From NCBI GenBank assembly GCA_030656015.1, contig JAUSNX010000001.1:310001-374000 (forward strand): DNA of 64,000 nt, in the 5' to 3' direction. Within the stretch, counting starts at the first letter, position 1; the number at the start of each line of letters is the position of its first letter. Source of the DNA: Methanobacteriaceae archaeon. GTDB taxonomy: Archaea > Methanobacteriota > Methanobacteria > Methanobacteriales > Methanobacteriaceae. The notes below the pieces were generated by a model. It worked only from the letters and a program-made list of their open reading frames with translations. It was not told where the DNA came from and made no database searches. This document shows positions 10,320 to 21,039 of the stretch, one piece after another. The position numbers and the translations under genes are program-made.

Positions 10320-12224
10320 ATGACTAAGGACACCTCTGTTCTCCTAGATGAAAAAAGGCTTTTTAAACCAAACTATAAAATTGTGGAAGAAGCCCATGTG
10401 AAAAACTGGGAGGCTGAAATCGAAAAAGGAAAAGACCTGGAAAAATACTGGTCTGAAAAAGCAGAACAATTTGAATGGTTTGAAACATGGGACAAAGTTC
10501 TGGATGAAAGTAAAAAACCATTTTACAAGTGGTTCACCAATGGAAAAATTAACCTGGCCTACAACGCAGTTGATAGGTGGATTTCAACTGATAAAAGGAA
10601 CCAGGTAGCCATTTTATATACCAATGAAAGGGGAGATGAAAAAAAACTCACCTACTACGAACTTTACCGTGAAGTAAATAAAATGGCCAATGCTCTGAAA
10701 AATTTAGGCATTAAAAAGGGAGATACCGTATCAATGTATCTGCCCATGTGCCCTGAACTCCTAATTTCTATGCTGGCCTGTACCAAAATTGGTGCTGTTC
10801 ACAGTGTAGTTTATTCCGGACTTAGCGTAGGAGCATTCGTTGAAAGAATGAACGATGCTGATGCCAAAGTTTTGATTACCGCCGATGGGACTTTTAGAAG
10901 GGGAAAAATAATAGATCTCAAAAAAATCGTAGATGAATCCATTCTTCAGTGCCCTACTATCGAAACAGTAGTAGTGGTTAGACACACAGGAAACCCCATT
11001 AATGTTTCTGAATTAAGTGGTAGGGAAATATTTTACGATAGGCTGGTAGAAGGTGAATCCGGTGAATGTCCTGTTGAAGAAATGGATTCAGAAGATCCCT
11101 TATTTATCCTTTACACCTCAGGAAGTACAGGAAAACCAAAAGGGGTCCTGCATACTACTGCTGGATACATGGTAGGTGTGGCCACGACCTTGAAAAATGT
11201 ATTTGACATACACAATGGTGATTTATGGTGGTGTACCGCAGATATAGGTTGGATAACAGGTCACAGTTACCTTATATATGGCCCATTACTTTTGGGTACA
11301 ACTACACTGGTTTATGAAGGTGCACCAGATTATCCCGATCCCGGAGCCTGGTGGAAGATTGTGGAAAAATACGGTGTTACAAAATTATACACCGCACCTA
11401 CAGCAATCAGACACCTTATGAGATACGGAAGCAAGTATCCAAACATGTATAACTTGTCTTCGTTGAAAATACTGGGAAGTGTTGGAGAACCTATTAATCC
11501 TGAGGCCTGGATGTGGTTCTACAAAAATATAGGGAAAGAAAAAATACCTATAATGGATACCTGGTGGCAAACTGAAACTGGGATGCACATGATATCACCA
11601 CTACCAGTTTCCCATTTAAAACCAGGAACCGCAACTTTGCCACTTCCCGGAATAGAGGCTGATGTAGTAGATGAAAAAGGTAACCCTGTGCCTCTTGGAA
11701 AAGGAGGGTATCTGGTAATTAAAAAACCATGGCCCGCCATGTTTAGAACCCTTTATAATGACGAAGAACGTTTTATTAACGTTTACTGGAAAGAAATTCC
11801 TGGTGGAGTTTATCGGGCAGGTGACCTGGCTCGAAAAGACGAAGACGGATATATATGGATTCAAGGCCGTTCTGATGATGTTCTTAATATTGCTGGCCAT
11901 AGAGTAGGGTCTGCTGAAGTCGAATCAGCCTTTGTTTCCCATCCAGCTGTGGTTGAATCCGCGGTTATTGGAAAATCAGATCCTATTAAAGGTGAGGTGA
12001 TTAAAGCCTTCTTGATACTAAAAGAAGGTTATAAATTAAACACTATTCTTATTGAAGATCTTAAAAAACACATCCGTTATGAATTAGGACCAGTAGCAGT
12101 TATAGGAGATATAGTGCAGGTTGATACACTTCCAAAAACCAGAAGTGGTAAAATTATGCGTAGAATACTTCGTGCAAAGGAAGAAGGAAAAGATCTAGGT
12201 GACACCTCAACCTTGGAGGAATAA
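10320..12224 (+). CDS. acs: Acetyl-CoA synthetase, AMP-forming
   Basis: Activates acetate with ATP and CoA to acetyl-CoA, AMP and pyrophosphate. In hydrogenotrophic Methanobacterium this supports acetate assimilation rather than methanogenesis. Motifs seen are the phosphate loop [15 protein letters not shown] near 265, WWQTETG near 415, [14 protein letters not shown] and [15 protein letters not shown] near 515-530, and the C-terminal [11 protein letters not shown] with the lysine that can be acetylated. A GTG at 10302 would add six residues, but GGATGGTG sits upstream of the ATG at 10320, which I prefer. The SatP-type acetate carrier follows 350 bases downstream. Confidence 0.93.
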   Translation: MTKDTSVLLDEKRLFKPNYKIVEEAHVKNWEAEIEKGKDLEKYWSEKAEQFEWFETWDKVLDESKKPFYKWFTNGKINLAYNAVDRWISTDKRNQVAILYTNERGDEKKLTYYELYREVNKMANALKNLGIKKGDTVSMYLPMCPELLISMLACTKIGAVHSVVYSGLSVGAFVERMNDADAKVLITADGTFRRGKIIDLKKIVDESILQCPTIETVVVVRHTGNPINVSELSGREIFYDRLVEGESGECPVEEMDSEDPLFILYTSGSTGKPKGVLHTTAGYMVGVATTLKNVFDIHNGDLWWCTADIGWITGHSYLIYGPLLLGTTTLVYEGAPDYPDPGAWWKIVEKYGVTKLYTAPTAIRHLMRYGSKYPNMYNLSSLKILGSVGEPINPEAWMWFYKNIGKEKIPIMDTWWQTETGMHMISPLPVSHLKPGTATLPLPGIEADVVDEKGNPVPLGKGGYLVIKKPWPAMFRTLYNDEERFINVYWKEIPGGVYRAGDLARKDEDGYIWIQGRSDDVLNIAGHRVGSAEVESAFVSHPAVVESAVIGKSDPIKGEVIKAFLILKEGYKLNTILIEDLKKHIRYELGPVAVIGDIVQVDTLPKTRSGKIMRRILRAKEEGKDLGDTSTLEE

Positions 12225-12333
12225 AATGGTAATTATTACTAAATAATGTCAATAAAATTTAAATATATTTTTTAAAAAAAGGAGATGGATTAAAAGATTG
12301 ATTGAATTGTTAATAATGAAATAAGGTGATTTA

Positions 12334-12537
12334 ATGCCTCATACATTAAGAAGTCAAATAGGAATATATGATCTGAATAGTGAAATGAACTACTACAATA
12401 GCAATTGCCCAGCATACAGCACGAGAGAAAAATATAATTTATTAAGAGAACTTTCTAATAATTTATTAGAAAAAATGTACCAGCGCAATTGTTACAGTGT
12501 TCGAAAAACCTATGCATCGTATCAAAACTCCAAATAA
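12334..12537 (+). CDS. Small orphan protein between acs and acetate carrier
   Basis: 67-residue protein with a good ribosome binding site (AAGGTGAT, 12322-12329), so translation is likely. It is hydrophilic and rich in Tyr, Asn, Ser and Arg, with two cysteines (CPAYSTREKYN and QRNCYS) and a predicted central helix. I do not recognise it. It lies 109 bases after acs and 41 bases before the satP-like gene on the same strand, so it may be co-expressed with acetate uptake and activation and could be a small regulator of either partner. That role is inference from position only. Confidence 0.6.
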   Translation: MPHTLRSQIGIYDLNSEMNYYNSNCPAYSTREKYNLLRELSNNLLEKMYQRNCYSVRKTYASYQNSK

Positions 12538-12578
12538 TGCCAATAATATTTTAATTAATAAAATAGGAGGATAATAAA

Positions 12579-13154
12579 ATGGAAAATAAAAAAACCGTCA
12601 TTTTAAAAGATTTGACGTCAAATCCTGCTCCACTTGGACTTTTAGGATTTGGACTTACCACCGTATTATTGAATATACATAATGCAGGTTTTTTCCCAAT
12701 AAATAGTATGATACTGGCTATGGGAATTGCTTATGGTGGAATAGCCCAAATATTAGCCTGTGGGATGGAATTCAAAAAAGGTAACACTTTTGGTACAGTA
12801 GCATTCGGGTCATATGGATTATTCTGGTGGAGTTTTGTACTCTTAATCATACTTCCTAAATTGAATTTAGCTGCTGCACCGGATAAATTATCTCTAGCAG
12901 CATATCTATTCATGTGGGGCTTATTTACCTTAGTAATGTTCTTTGGAACTCTTAAACTTAGCAGAGGGCTACAAGTAGTATTTTTCTCACTGGCTGTGTT
13001 ATTCTTCCTTTTAGCCTTAGGAGATATAACGGGCAATGCTACAATAACAATTATAGCTGGTTATGAAGGAATCTTCACTGGTTTCGCTGCTATATATGTT
13101 GGATTAGCCCAGGTTCTTAACGAAACTTATGGTAAAAAGTTATTACCTACTTAA
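12579..13154 (+). CDS. satP: Acetate/succinate transporter (GPR1/FUN34/SatP family)
   Basis: Inner-membrane carrier of the AceTr family, which moves acetate with protons. The family signature NPAPLGL appears at residues 16-22, followed by six hydrophobic segments across 191 residues, the normal family size. [11 protein letters not shown] in the third helix and [15 protein letters not shown] in the last are typical. The start follows AGGAGG at ideal spacing. It lies downstream of acs, so the pair forms an acetate import and activation module. Confidence 0.9.
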   Translation: MENKKTVILKDLTSNPAPLGLLGFGLTTVLLNIHNAGFFPINSMILAMGIAYGGIAQILACGMEFKKGNTFGTVAFGSYGLFWWSFVLLIILPKLNLAAAPDKLSLAAYLFMWGLFTLVMFFGTLKLSRGLQVVFFSLAVLFFLLALGDITGNATITIIAGYEGIFTGFAAIYVGLAQVLNETYGKKLLPT

Positions 13155-13205
13155 AAAACCAATATTTACTTGAAAAAATTTAATTTGACGCCTCCATGTC
13201 AAAAA

Positions 13206-13247
13206 TGGCCCATTGATTTATTTAAGCTCAATGGGTCAATATTTTTT
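13206..13247 (+). terminator. Terminator after the acetate transporter
   Basis: An 11-base stem pairs 13206-13216 with 13228-13238 (core CCCATTGA/TCAATGGG), leaving an 11-base loop, and is followed by a T run at 13242-13247. It ends the acs-orf-satP unit. A smaller hairpin (TTTGAC/GTCAAA) lies just upstream. Confidence 0.65.
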
Positions 13248-13299
13248 ATATTTATTTTTATAATTTTATAAAAAAATATTTATTTTAAAATCAAGTTTT

Positions 13300-13692
13300 T
13301 TAAACATCTATTTTAAATCCAATATCTACTTCACTGGCTGGCTTGCCACCCCTTAAAGCCCAGTTATCCATTGGTGCTTCATAAAGAACTGTAGTAATGT
13401 CATCTCCATCAATTCCAGGATTTTTTGCCAATTTATCCACTAAATTTTGATAGAATGCTTTTTTAGCATCTAAAGATCTTCCAGGAAACATAGTTATCTC
13501 AATTAAAGTAACATGCTCTGATTTATTGGGTGGAAATTCAAAATTTTCTTTTTCTAACTCGTAAAGACGCTGAAAACGATCAGCATCAGGTATTTTAATA
13601 GATTCTACCAAAGCATCATGAACCGCATCCAGAATGGCCTTTTTATACTCTTCAGAGTAACCTTTTAAAATTTCTATTTTTACTAGTGGCAA
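13300..13692 (-). CDS. Tautomerase superfamily protein
   Basis: Predicted tautomerase-type enzyme of about 130 residues. Starting at the TTG at 13692 gives a protein beginning MPLVKIEILKG, so removal of Met exposes Pro1, the catalytic base of the 4-oxalocrotonate tautomerase/MIF superfamily. GGTGTGA lies five bases upstream. The GTG at 13701 would bury the proline behind four residues. The second half (VLYEAPMDNWALRGGKPAS) resembles the Tautomerase_2 group with its Trp and Gly-Gly. It lies convergent to the satP-like gene and divergent from the iron regulator. The substrate is unknown. Confidence 0.75.
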   Translation of the reverse strand: MPLVKIEILKGYSEEYKKAILDAVHDALVESIKIPDADRFQRLYELEKENFEFPPNKSEHVTLIEITMFPGRSLDAKKAFYQNLVDKLAKNPGIDGDDITTVLYEAPMDNWALRGGKPASEVDIGFKIDV

Positions 13693-13815
13693 TATTCTCA
13701 CACCTTTTTTTTATTGGTAAATATTTATTTATAAAAAATATGTAATGAAATATTTTATTTATTTGTTATTTATTCTATTTAAAAATGCTACTAATTTCTA
13801 ATTATTTATAATGAT

Positions 13816-13831
13816 TTTAGGCAAACCAAAA
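13816..13831 (+). promoter_or_regulatory. Putative DtxR operator 1 at BRE/TATA
   Basis: TTTAGGCAAACCAAAA matches the downstream palindrome at 13870 in both arms with one mismatch. It overlaps the expected BRE just upstream of a TATA-like TTATATATA (about 13833-13841). Bound repressor here would block TFB/TBP. Confidence 0.5.
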
Positions 13832-13869
13832 ATTATATATAAGAATTTAATTTAAATATTATTAATTAA

Positions 13870-13885
13870 TTTAGGTGGGCCTAAA
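13870..13885 (+). promoter_or_regulatory. Putative DtxR operator 2 over the ribosome binding site
   Basis: TTTAGGTGGGCCTAAA is a perfect 6-4-6 palindrome ending immediately before the regulator's ATG. It contains the ribosome binding site AGGTGGG. The TTAGG...CCTAA form is that expected for archaeal and bacterial DtxR/IdeR/MntR sites, so autoregulation by metal is likely. Confidence 0.6.
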
Positions 13886-14662
13886 ATGTCAGACAAAAAT
13901 TCAGGTAGTGAATCATTAAGCGAAAACATTGAAGAATATCTGGAAATCCTTTATAAACTCAGTAAAGGAGACCAGTTAGTTAAAACTTCTAAAATATCAA
14001 CTAATTTAAATATAGCACCTGGAAGTGTCACTCAAATGCTAAAAAAACTTGATGTTATGGGTTACGTAAAATATTCTCCATATAAAGGAGCAATTTTAAC
14101 TGAAACTGGCCTCAAAAAAGCCAAAAGTGTTACCAGAAAGCATAGATTACTTGAAAAATTTTTACATGACATTTTAAAAATTAAAAAAGAAAAAGTGCAT
14201 GATCAGGCCTGTGATATGGAACACACCTTGTCCGACGATGCAGAAAGAGCCCTTTGCCATCTTTTAGAAAGACCAGATGAATGTCCTGATGATGAAGAGT
14301 TAATTCCAGCGTGTAATTTTAGCTTTCAAAGCTGTGAAGAATGCATGGAAAGGAAAAATGAAGAAGTGGCGCAGGTTGGAAATCGAAAAGAGAATTTAGT
14401 TTCCATTGTTGATCTTCATGAACATGAAAAAGGTAAGGTTTCATTTATAAGAGGAGATTACAAGGTTATTAGACGCCTAATGGATATGGGAATAACCATG
14501 GGTGCTACCATAAGCATGATGCAAATTGCACCTTTTAAAGGCCCGGTTGAAATCGCGGTTAGGGGATCAAAGCTTGCTTTAGGAAGAGAAATAGCCAATA
14601 ACGTTTTTGTAGAACTTATACCTGAAAATATTGATAATGATGGAGCTGCAGTTCATGGATAA
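13886..14662 (+). CDS. DtxR-family metal-dependent repressor with FeoA-like domain
   Basis: Metal-sensing transcription regulator of 258 residues. It has an N-terminal winged helix ([14 protein letters not shown] to about residue 80), then a metal-binding/dimer domain with CDMEH (109-113), and a C-terminal SH3/FeoA-type domain (about 170-248) containing [11 protein letters not shown] and [14 protein letters not shown]. Between 124 and 153 there is a cysteine-rich segment (Cys124, 133, 143, 150, 153) that adds to the usual DtxR ligands and may bind a further metal or an Fe-S cluster. It overlaps feoB by eight bases, so it almost certainly controls iron uptake and its own operon through the palindromes upstream. 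Confidence 0.85.
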   Translation: MSDKNSGSESLSENIEEYLEILYKLSKGDQLVKTSKISTNLNIAPGSVTQMLKKLDVMGYVKYSPYKGAILTETGLKKAKSVTRKHRLLEKFLHDILKIKKEKVHDQACDMEHTLSDDAERALCHLLERPDECPDDEELIPACNFSFQSCEECMERKNEEVAQVGNRKENLVSIVDLHEHEKGKVSFIRGDYKVIRRLMDMGITMGATISMMQIAPFKGPVEIAVRGSKLALGREIANNVFVELIPENIDNDGAAVHG

Positions 14663-16640
14663 GTCAGCTAAAAATGCAGATAACCCCAACATTACCAATA
14701 ATAATGCTGATTTTACCATAGCCCTGGCAGGAAACGCTAATGTTGGTAAAAGCGTAATTTTTAATCACCTTACAGGTTCCAAACAAACAGTAGGAAACTG
14801 GCCGGGAAAAACCGTAGAAAGGGCTGAAGGTAAACTACTATTTGATGATTATAATATTCATGTAATTGATTTACCTGGTATTTACTCATTTTCCACGTTT
14901 TCTATGGAAGAAATAGTTTCTCGAGAGTACATAGCTCATGAAAAACCAGATGTAGTTATTAATGTTCTTGATGCCTCTGTTTTAGAGCGGAATCTATTTT
15001 TTACTATACAATTAATGGAAATGGAAATTCCCATGATAATATGTATAAATCAAATGGATATTGCCAAACAAAAGGGCATAGTTATTGATACTGAAAAACT
15101 GGAGAAAGCATTGGGCATTCCAGTTATTCCCACCGTTGCTATTCGAGGAGAAGGACTCCAAGAATTAATTAAAAAAGCTTTAGAAGTTTCAAAAACCCGG
15201 AAAGAGAACAAAATACCTATTGATTATAAAGCAATTGAATATGGTGGGGAAATTGAAAACAGAATTAAATTACTGAAAGATTTAATGGATTCTGAAAATC
15301 TGGAATTAAAATATCCTAATAAATGGATGGCCATAAAAATACTGGAAAATGATCCAGAGATTAAGAATCTAGTAAATTCAAAATCTCCCAATATAATCCC
15401 CTTTGCCTATCAACTAGAATTAGGAATAGAAAAAATTCACCAAGAACCTGCTTTTGCAGTTATGGCATCAGAAAGATATGGGCTGGCTAATAAAATTGCT
15501 TCAGGGGCCCAAATTCAGACTGACGTTAAAATTACCTTTTCCGATAAGTTGGATAATGTTTTAACCCATCCTTTTTATGGATACATTACTTCAACCATGG
15601 TCATATTAGGGCTGCTTCTATGGACTTTTATAATTGGAGATTTTATTTCAGGGATAATAACTAATGCACTGAGTTTTTTCCAGCCAGTTGATCCCAGCAC
15701 ATATAGTAACATACCAGTTATATTATGGAATGGTGCTTTTGGAGGTTTAGTAGCAGGTTTAACTCTCATTGTACCGTTTGTGGTCCCATTTTATATTCTT
15801 TTATCTTATATTGAGAATTCCGGCCTTTTAACCCGAGTAGCATTCATGATGGATACTTTCATGCATAAAATCGGATTGCATGGTAAAGCTCTCATTCCAC
15901 TCATATTAGGGTATGGTTGCAGTGTTCCAGCTATTGACAGTACTAGAATTCTTGAAAGTAGAAGGGAAAGACTTTTAGCAGCATTCGCCATTACATTTGC
16001 ACCTTGTGCAGCACGAACAATAATTATATTGAGTCTAGTGGCCATATTCGTCAGCATATGGTGGGCTCTGGCATTGTATGTGCTTGATCTGGTTATAATT
16101 TTCATTATGGGAAAATTGGCCCTTAAAGCAATGCCGGGAGAATCAACCAGTTTGATTATGGAAATGCACTCTTTAAGGATGCCTTCCGCATCAATGATAT
16201 TAAAACAGACCTGGAACCGTACCAAATCGTTAATTTATTTAGTATTCCCTATTTTTATAATTGGAGGGGCCATAATACAAGTTTTATATGTATTAGGAGT
16301 TCTGAATTTTATAGGAAGTCTATTAACACCACTAACCGTTGGTTGGCTTGGTTTACCTGCATTTGCAGGAGTCCTGCTTTTACTGGGAATTGTAAGAAAA
16401 GAATTCATACTTTTAACATTGGTTTCATTTGTGGGAACTGATTTAAGCCTGGCTTTAACCTCACAACAGTTTATTGTGTTGGCCATAGTAGGAATGCTTT
16501 ATATTCCATGTCTTTCAACAGTTGGAATATTAATACGGGAATTTGGAGTAAAAGCATCCAGTGTGATAACCACTGCTAATTTAGTTACCGCATTCATTGT
16601 AGGGGGCATTTTTGCCTATATACTTCCATTTATTTTTTAA
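14655..16640 (+). CDS. feoB: Ferrous iron transporter B
   Basis: Fe2+ uptake protein of the cytoplasmic membrane with an N-terminal GTPase. It shows G1 GNANVGKS (26-33), the G2 threonine in [13 protein letters not shown]3 DLPGIYS (72-78), G4 NQMD, a helical GDI domain to about residue 290, then two Gate domains with about eight membrane helices, including the conserved GYGCSVPAI and FAPCAARTI segments. The ATG at 14655 lies nine bases after GGAG and overlaps the DtxR gene; earlier in-frame ATGs (14631-14640) lack a binding site. No stand-alone FeoA is present; a FeoA-like domain sits in the regulator. Confidence 0.93.
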   Translation: MDKSAKNADNPNITNNNADFTIALAGNANVGKSVIFNHLTGSKQTVGNWPGKTVERAEGKLLFDDYNIHVIDLPGIYSFSTFSMEEIVSREYIAHEKPDVVINVLDASVLERNLFFTIQLMEMEIPMIICINQMDIAKQKGIVIDTEKLEKALGIPVIPTVAIRGEGLQELIKKALEVSKTRKENKIPIDYKAIEYGGEIENRIKLLKDLMDSENLELKYPNKWMAIKILENDPEIKNLVNSKSPNIIPFAYQLELGIEKIHQEPAFAVMASERYGLANKIASGAQIQTDVKITFSDKLDNVLTHPFYGYITSTMVILGLLLWTFIIGDFISGIITNALSFFQPVDPSTYSNIPVILWNGAFGGLVAGLTLIVPFVVPFYILLSYIENSGLLTRVAFMMDTFMHKIGLHGKALIPLILGYGCSVPAIDSTRILESRRERLLAAFAITFAPCAARTIIILSLVAIFVSIWWALALYVLDLVIIFIMGKLALKAMPGESTSLIMEMHSLRMPSASMILKQTWNRTKSLIYLVFPIFIIGGAIIQVLYVLGVLNFIGSLLTPLTVGWLGLPAFAGVLLLLGIVRKEFILLTLVSFVGTDLSLALTSQQFIVLAIVGMLYIPCLSTVGILIREFGVKASSVITTANLVTAFIVGGIFAYILPFIF

Positions 16641-16790
16641 AATAGAAATATAAAACAATTACGAAAACAAAACAGGAATAAGTGGATTGTTATTTAAATA
16701 GATTTTATTCAATATTGAAAAATAAATATTAATTATGTATAAAATTAAATTAAAAATATTAAGTTTATTTAAAATACTGGAAGTGAATCT

Positions 16791-17564
16791 ATGAAAAAAA
16801 TCCAAATTTATTCCTGGAATGTAAATGGAATCCGAGCTATCCATAAAAAAGGGTTTTTAGAGTGGTTAAATGAAGATAAACCAGAAATTCTTTGTATTCA
16901 AGAAACCAAGGCTAATCTAGATCAGCTTCCTAAAAAACTAGTTAATGTTGATGGTTATAAAAGCTACTTCAACTCTGCTGAGAGAAAAGGTTACAGTGGA
17001 GTGGGCATTTATTCATCCCTGAAACCAACAAAAATTGACAATGGATTTGGCATAAAAAAATTTGACCTGGAAGGCCGAGTCCAGATTGCAGATTATGATG
17101 ATTTTGTTTTATTCAATATTTATTTCCCTAACGGAAAAATGTCAGACGAACGATTAAAATACAAGCTCGATTTTTATGATGCTTTCCTTGAACATGCAAA
17201 CAATCTGCGTGATGAAGGAAGAAATATTGTGGTTTGTGGTGATGTCAATACAGCCCATAAGGAAATAGACCTTGCTCATCCAAAGGAAAATAGTAAAATT
17301 TCAGGATTTTTGCCTGTGGAAAGGGCCTGGATAGACAAATTTTTGGAAAATGGATATGTGGATACCTTCCGGATGTTCAACCAAGAGCCAGAACAATACA
17401 CCTGGTGGAGTTACCGAACCAAAGCTCGAGAAAGGAATGTTGGATGGAGGCTGGACTACTTCTTTGTAAATGAAGAATTTAAAAATAAAATAAAAGCTTC
17501 TTATATTTTATCAGATGTTATGGGTTCTGATCATTGTCCTATTGGAATTGAAATAGAAATATAA
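16791..17564 (+). CDS. xth: Exonuclease III / AP and uridine endonuclease (Mth212 type)
   Basis: Mg-dependent DNA repair nuclease of the ExoIII/APE1 family, 257 residues, the same size as Mth212 of Methanothermobacter. Mth212 cuts at abasic sites and also directly 5' of deoxyuridine, replacing uracil glycosylase. Motifs are WNVNGIRA (N-terminus), the metal-binding Glu in [21 protein letters not shown] (Asp/Asn), a DYFFVN segment near 222 and the catalytic GSDHCP near the end. Uridine activity is inferred from family membership. It follows feoB after 150 bases and probably has its own promoter. Confidence 0.92.
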   Translation: MKKIQIYSWNVNGIRAIHKKGFLEWLNEDKPEILCIQETKANLDQLPKKLVNVDGYKSYFNSAERKGYSGVGIYSSLKPTKIDNGFGIKKFDLEGRVQIADYDDFVLFNIYFPNGKMSDERLKYKLDFYDAFLEHANNLRDEGRNIVVCGDVNTAHKEIDLAHPKENSKISGFLPVERAWIDKFLENGYVDTFRMFNQEPEQYTWWSYRTKARERNVGWRLDYFFVNEEFKNKIKASYILSDVMGSDHCPIGIEIEI

Positions 17565-17688
17565 TAAATTTATCAAAAGAATAGTCTTTTATTATTTTTA
17601 ATAATAATTTTATATTGGAAAATAAAAAATAAAGTAAAAAAAATAGAATGAAAATAATTAAAAAGCCGATAATTTATTATTTCCTGCC

Positions 17689-19245
17689 TTAATCTTCTTC
17701 ATATTCCATGATAGTCCTTCTGAGTTCCCTTTCAGTTTCGGCTATAATATCTATACTTTCAAATGCAACATCATTTTCCCTTAGATATTCTGCCAGTTGA
17801 GTAGGAGTAACACTATCTTCCATATCTGCAATTATTCCATCTGATTCACAAGATATAGAATCAACCCCAAAAATAGAAACATTATTGTATGCTTCTTCTT
17901 TTTGAGATGTTTTTATTCTAAAGGTCCTTATTTTCTTTTGCACTTGCGAAATATCAATATTCATTCGTTGCAATGCAATCAAAACGTGTTTTTCCAAGGC
18001 ATCTTCAATAATACCAATATCAATAATATCCTTACCAGAGATAATACGTGCTGCTTGGCATATATGGGCCAAATCCCTTGCATGGGCGTAACTAGGTTCA
18101 AGTCCTTCCCCACCTTTAACTGCTGGAGTATAAACCTTTTTAAATCTCTCAATTATATTTTCATCATAATTTTCCCCGATTAAATCCAAATTTCGTTTGA
18201 AAACTTCAGCCACATTCTCCACTGGAGGATGGGTCAAGAAAATATGAAGTGGAGCACGTCTCAAGTGGGCCTCATCCATAATACTCACATCAAGGTTAGT
18301 AGAAAAAGCTGGAATAAAGTGACTGTGGACAATTACTGGCACTCCCCGAACATATATAACATCCTTTTTATTTTCCATAGGTACAATCATTCTATTTAAA
18401 ATAAGTTCGTGATCGTCCCTTTGTCGTCCTAAATCGTCCACCAGCAAAATTCCACCATTTGCTTTTATCATAGGGGAAGTTTCATAAACCCCTTTATTAG
18501 GGTTATAAAGAGTTTCTAATTTATTTAAACTCAATTCAGCACCTGTGAAAACAAAAGGAGCGTGTATTTTGACCCATCTTGGATCTTCAGGTTGTTCTGG
18601 ACAATTTCTATGAAAATCAGGATCATGAAGTTGAATTACCTTTCCACCGAACTCTATAAATTTCGGAATTATAATGGGCGGTAAAAGATCAGAAGTTTTA
18701 CTAATAATAAAAGTTTTTCCGGAACCAGGAGAACCATAAACAAAAATGCCCTTACCAATAGTACATGATTCTATAAGGCATGTTTTAGCTTTTCGAAGGC
18801 CAACCACATCACTAAAGGTTTTTTCAGCAACATCTTTGGGTACATTGACTGGATGACGATCCTTTAGCTGTTTATTCATCATATCTTCATAGTTTTCATA
18901 GGATACTGGAGCTATACCCATGTAAGGATTTTCTTCAGCAATTCTACTAACTTTTTCCTTTCCTTTTTGAGTTACTGTGTAGTCAATACTTGAAAAAAGA
19001 AAACTTCCACCTACTTGAGCACAAAAACCATCTTCCTCAATTTTACGAAGTGAAGCTTCTAGAATGTCCCAGTGAATTCCGGTCAACTCATTTAATCTAC
19101 TGGTTTTAACAGTCCCAAAAGCTGAAATAATTTTTAAAATAAGGTCCCTTACAAAAACATCAGATAATCGAAGATCCTCCAATGTTTTTGGTTGTTTTAA
19201 TTGATCAAAAAGTTCTTGCATTTGTTCATCGTGATAATATGTCAT
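17689..19245 (-). CDS. AAA-type ATPase with N-terminal winged helix
   Basis: Cytoplasmic ATPase of 518 residues, function unknown. An N-terminal winged-helix region (about 20-110) precedes the ATPase core: Walker A GSPGSGKT near 171, Walker B GILLVDDLGRQ near 265, and an arginine-rich HLRRAP near 330. The C-terminal 100 residues (from about 415) form a further small domain ending in an acidic MEYEED. It resembles a group of predicted ATPases described as having chaperone-like activity and sometimes linked to pilus or secretion loci, but no secretion genes lie nearby. TTTGGATGA precedes the ATG. Confidence 0.65.
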   Translation of the reverse strand: MTYYHDEQMQELFDQLKQPKTLEDLRLSDVFVRDLILKIISAFGTVKTSRLNELTGIHWDILEASLRKIEEDGFCAQVGGSFLFSSIDYTVTQKGKEKVSRIAEENPYMGIAPVSYENYEDMMNKQLKDRHPVNVPKDVAEKTFSDVVGLRKAKTCLIESCTIGKGIFVYGSPGSGKTFIISKTSDLLPPIIIPKFIEFGGKVIQLHDPDFHRNCPEQPEDPRWVKIHAPFVFTGAELSLNKLETLYNPNKGVYETSPMIKANGGILLVDDLGRQRDDHELILNRMIVPMENKKDVIYVRGVPVIVHSHFIPAFSTNLDVSIMDEAHLRRAPLHIFLTHPPVENVAEVFKRNLDLIGENYDENIIERFKKVYTPAVKGGEGLEPSYAHARDLAHICQAARIISGKDIIDIGIIEDALEKHVLIALQRMNIDISQVQKKIRTFRIKTSQKEEAYNNVSIFGVDSISCESDGIIADMEDSVTPTQLAEYLRENDVAFESIDIIAETERELRRTIMEYEED

Positions 19246-19473
19246 TCATCCAAACCCCAATAAAATTAAACATATAATAATATATAGATTTATTAAGGTT
19301 ACTAATAAATGCTTATATTAAAATTAAAATCATGAAATCTGCAGAAATAATCCCAATTAATAATTTAGAAACTAATTATCCTAATAAAAAGATTATAACT
19401 TAATAAAAAATTGTTCTAAAATTGTTTTATATTTTAATATTTAAAATAAAAAAAGGCTTATGAAATCTATGTT

Positions 19474-20154
19474 TCATAAAATATTCTCTAATTCTTTGAT
19501 ATTAGAAATAATTTGGACATCAAGATTTTCTTTTTCAATATAACTCTCTTCTTCAGGAGTGAGTTCCGAATTGACCAGAATTGCAGACATTCCAGCATTT
19601 ACTGCACCCATAATGTCCTCACTAAATTTATTACCAATCATAACTGATTTTTCGGCCTTACAGCCCATACGATTTAGAGCTTCCTCAAAAATCCGCCCAT
19701 GAGGTTTTTCAAAACCAACTTCATCAGAGGTAACCACTTCATCAAAGAAGGGGTAAATTCCCAATCTAATAAGTTTTTCCCATTGTTTTATAGTGATTCC
19801 ATTAGATATGACACCTAAACGATAACCTTTTGCCTTAATATTAATTAAAGTCGAAGTAGTTTCTGGAAAAGGCCTTAAAAGTGCAAATTTCACATTATGG
19901 TAATTTATCATTCCCAATGCAATTAAAAGAGGTTTTTCCTCGCCAAAAACAGTTTTAGTTAAAACATTAAAATGTTTATCATAATTAGAGCCTTTTTGGG
20001 CTATTATTTCTCTTAAAAGAGTATAAGCTTCAGAAGAAGACAAAGGCAAGCCTGCATCAATCATCATATTTAATGCTGCCTTTCTGGCAAGTTTAGCAAA
20101 ACCTGAAGTGTCAAACAAAGTATCATCGATATCAAAAAAGACCGCTTTTAGCAT
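19474..20154 (-). CDS. HAD-superfamily phosphatase
   Basis: Haloacid-dehalogenase-type hydrolase of 226 residues. Motif I is DIDDTLFD near residue 8, motif II is VISNG near 118, the motif III Lys lies in GFEKPHGRIF, and motif IV is MIGNKFSEDIMGA. The alpha-helical cap lies between motifs I and II. This is the TIGR02253-like archaeal group, probably a small-molecule phosphatase. The ORF extends upstream, but the ATG at 20154 follows AGGTGGG at ideal spacing and starts directly on the first strand. The substrate is unknown. Confidence 0.82.
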   Translation of the reverse strand: MLKAVFFDIDDTLFDTSGFAKLARKAALNMMIDAGLPLSSSEAYTLLREIIAQKGSNYDKHFNVLTKTVFGEEKPLLIALGMINYHNVKFALLRPFPETTSTLINIKAKGYRLGVISNGITIKQWEKLIRLGIYPFFDEVVTSDEVGFEKPHGRIFEEALNRMGCKAEKSVMIGNKFSEDIMGAVNAGMSAILVNSELTPEEESYIEKENLDVQIISNIKELENIL

Positions 20155-20373
20155 TATCCCACCTAATTTTATATTGCGCAATTATAACTTAATAAGTTGT
20201 TGTTTTTAGGATAATATATTTTTAAACTTTTATTTTTAAAATTCATAGAATAAATTGTAAAATTAATTCATTCGTTAAATGATAATAAATGACTATATTA
20301 AAATATTAATAAAAAATAGGGCTAAAATAAAATATCTAAAAACATTCAAATAATAAAATTCTTTAATTTTTGA

Positions 20374-21039
20374 TTAAAAAAAAGCATCTAAACTGCTTTG
20401 TTTCTCTTTTTGAGCAAGTTCAGCTAGTTTTTCTGAGGAATAACCTAGTGAATCCATAATCCTTGAGACCGCAGGTAAAACCTGGTTTTTAAGATAATAC
20501 TCCGGATCATATTCCATTTTTTCAGTGTCTTCAATAGGAAATGCTCTTTTACTTATGGGAGATTTACCTTTAACAATAACATAACGAATAATAGATCCTC
20601 TCTCTATTTTCCGTCCCTTGGCAATAGATCTTTGAGCAGCAACCACATGAGGCCCAATCTGCTTGTAATCACTTAACTTCTTTGTGATTTGAGTGTGTAT
20701 AACCATATCCTTCATGGCCACTTCACCCGATTTTATATCTATAATAACATTTTTAATGATTTCTCTAGCTTTTTCCGGAGAACCATCCTTTAAAATGGCC
20801 ATTAAGATATCTTGCTGGGTATCTTTAGCAATAGGAGCCCAGTCTCTTCTTACAAGCTCCAGACCCTTTGCTACAATTTTTTCATTTTCAATAAGAGCAT
20901 ATCTCTTTTTGGTAACAAAAAAACCCCGTTTGTAAAATCCTTCATATTCCAGTTCCATGCCTTCTGGCAGGTCCTGGTTTATGAATTCTAAAAATTTATC
21001 CTTCTGGGATTGAATTTCTGCTTCCAGTTCATTCTGCAA
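20374..21039 (-). CDS. polB2: DNA polymerase II small part (PolB2, thumb domain)
   Basis: C-terminal part of a family B replicative DNA polymerase made as a separate protein, as known in Methanothermobacter (PolB1 plus PolB2). It carries the conserved VTKKRYAL segment that follows motif [24 protein letters not shown] and [14 protein letters not shown], all in the order found in the thumb of single-chain archaeal PolB. The last residues, QSSLDAFF, form a PCNA-binding PIP box. The gene overlaps the end of S8e. I choose the TTG at 21039, with GGTG six bases upstream, giving about 221 residues, close to my memory of Methanothermobacter PolB2; an ATG at 21051 is the alternative. The PolB1 partner lies outside this window. 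Confidence 0.9.
   Translation of the reverse strand: MQNELEAEIQSQKDKFLEFINQDLPEGMELEYEGFYKRGFFVTKKRYALIENEKIVAKGLELVRRDWAPIAKDTQQDILMAILKDGSPEKAREIIKNVIIDIKSGEVAMKDMVIHTQITKKLSDYKQIGPHVVAAQRSIAKGRKIERGSIIRYVIVKGKSPISKRAFPIEDTEKMEYDPEYYLKNQVLPAVSRIMDSLGYSSEKLAELAQKEKQSSLDAFF

Noticed and set aside
13886-14662. Unusual fusion of FeoA to the DtxR regulator
   Set aside because: A C-terminal SH3/FeoA-type domain is normal in many DtxR-family proteins; only the cysteine cluster is notable.
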